Below, in pieces: positions 6,705-6,766 of a stretch of 6,766 nucleotides of DNA; positions within the stretch are counted from its first letter, which is position 1, and each line of letters begins with the position of its first letter. Position numbers and translations under genes: made by a program. The notes beneath the pieces were generated by a model, which was not told where the DNA came from, did not search any database, and saw only the letters and a list, made by a program, of their open reading frames with translations. Source of the stretch: Bacteroidales bacterium (GTDB lineage: Bacteria; Bacteroidota; Bacteroidia; Bacteroidales; UBA7960); the NCBI GenBank assembly GCA_003557805.1, contig PWNY01000388.1:1-6766 (forward strand), in the 5' to 3' direction.

Positions 6705-6766
6705 CTAAACAAGGTTCGCAAAACCCATAAAGGCAAGTGCCAGGATACCTGCAACTACTAGGGCAG
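6705..6766 (-). CDS. C-terminal end of a probable membrane protein (partial)
   Basis: On the minus strand a frame enters from the window edge and reads ALVVAGILALAFMGFANLV before a TAG stop (complement of 6705-6707). This is a convincing transmembrane helix at a C-terminus, and the gene would converge on the hydantoinase with an 18-bp gap between stops. The fragment is too short to assign a family. If real, it shows TAG used as an ordinary terminator in this genome. The opposite strand here offers only a short peptide with no such character. Confidence 0.45.
   Translation of the reverse strand, partial: ALVVAGILALAFMGFANLV

Overview
This looks like a chromosomal segment from a Bacteroidetes bacterium, probably of the Bacteroidales/Marinilabiliales kind. 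The evidence is indirect. Starts have A/T-rich leaders with little or no Shine-Dalgarno sequence. The alginate-export-family outer membrane barrel has a signal peptide whose residue after the cleavage site appears to have been Gln, as in many Bacteroidetes exported proteins. A YgjV-like membrane protein is fused to an acetyltransferase-like tail. One intergenic region carries a TTG-N19-CAAATTTG promoter close to the Bacteroidetes TTG/TAnnTTTG form. No RNA genes, mobile elements, phage genes or CRISPR arrays were seen.

Layout. Positions 1-81 hold the probable tail of an unidentified gene. A plus-strand pair follows: a small three-helix membrane/GNAT-like protein (122-748) and a ten-helix EamA/DMT permease (806-1693). 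Facing it, with a 7-bp gap, is a minus-strand sigma-54 enhancer-binding regulator with a PAS-like sensor, AAA+ core and Fis-type helix-turn-helix (1701-3128). A 254-bp A/T-rich divergent intergenic region separates it from a membrane-anchored DUF302 protein (3383-3868). After a 193-bp leader rich in inverted repeats come an alginate-export-family outer membrane barrel (4062-5315) and, 6 bp later, a complete D-hydantoinase/dihydropyrimidinase (5322-6686). The last 62 bases probably contain the membrane-helix tail of a converging minus-strand gene.

The strongest observation is in the barrel gene. Its natural start at 4062 encodes a normal signal peptide, but an in-frame TAG lies at 4122-4124, exactly where the first mature residue should be, and the remaining 397 codons are open. 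The simplest explanation is a CAG (Gln) to TAG change. It could be a recent nonsense mutation, a sequence error or a suppressed stop. If only the downstream ATG at 4179 is used, the protein loses its export signal. The sense codons of the other genes contain no in-frame TAG, so genetic code reassignment is unlikely.

Functionally, the barrel and hydantoinase are probably co-transcribed and may form an uptake-plus-ring-opening unit for a cyclic amide (hydantoin or dihydropyrimidine type); this is inferred from linkage only. The targets of the sigma-54 regulator are not evident, because no good -24/-12 promoter was found in the window. I see no convincing new defence or mobile system here; most of the window is ordinary metabolism, transport and regulation.
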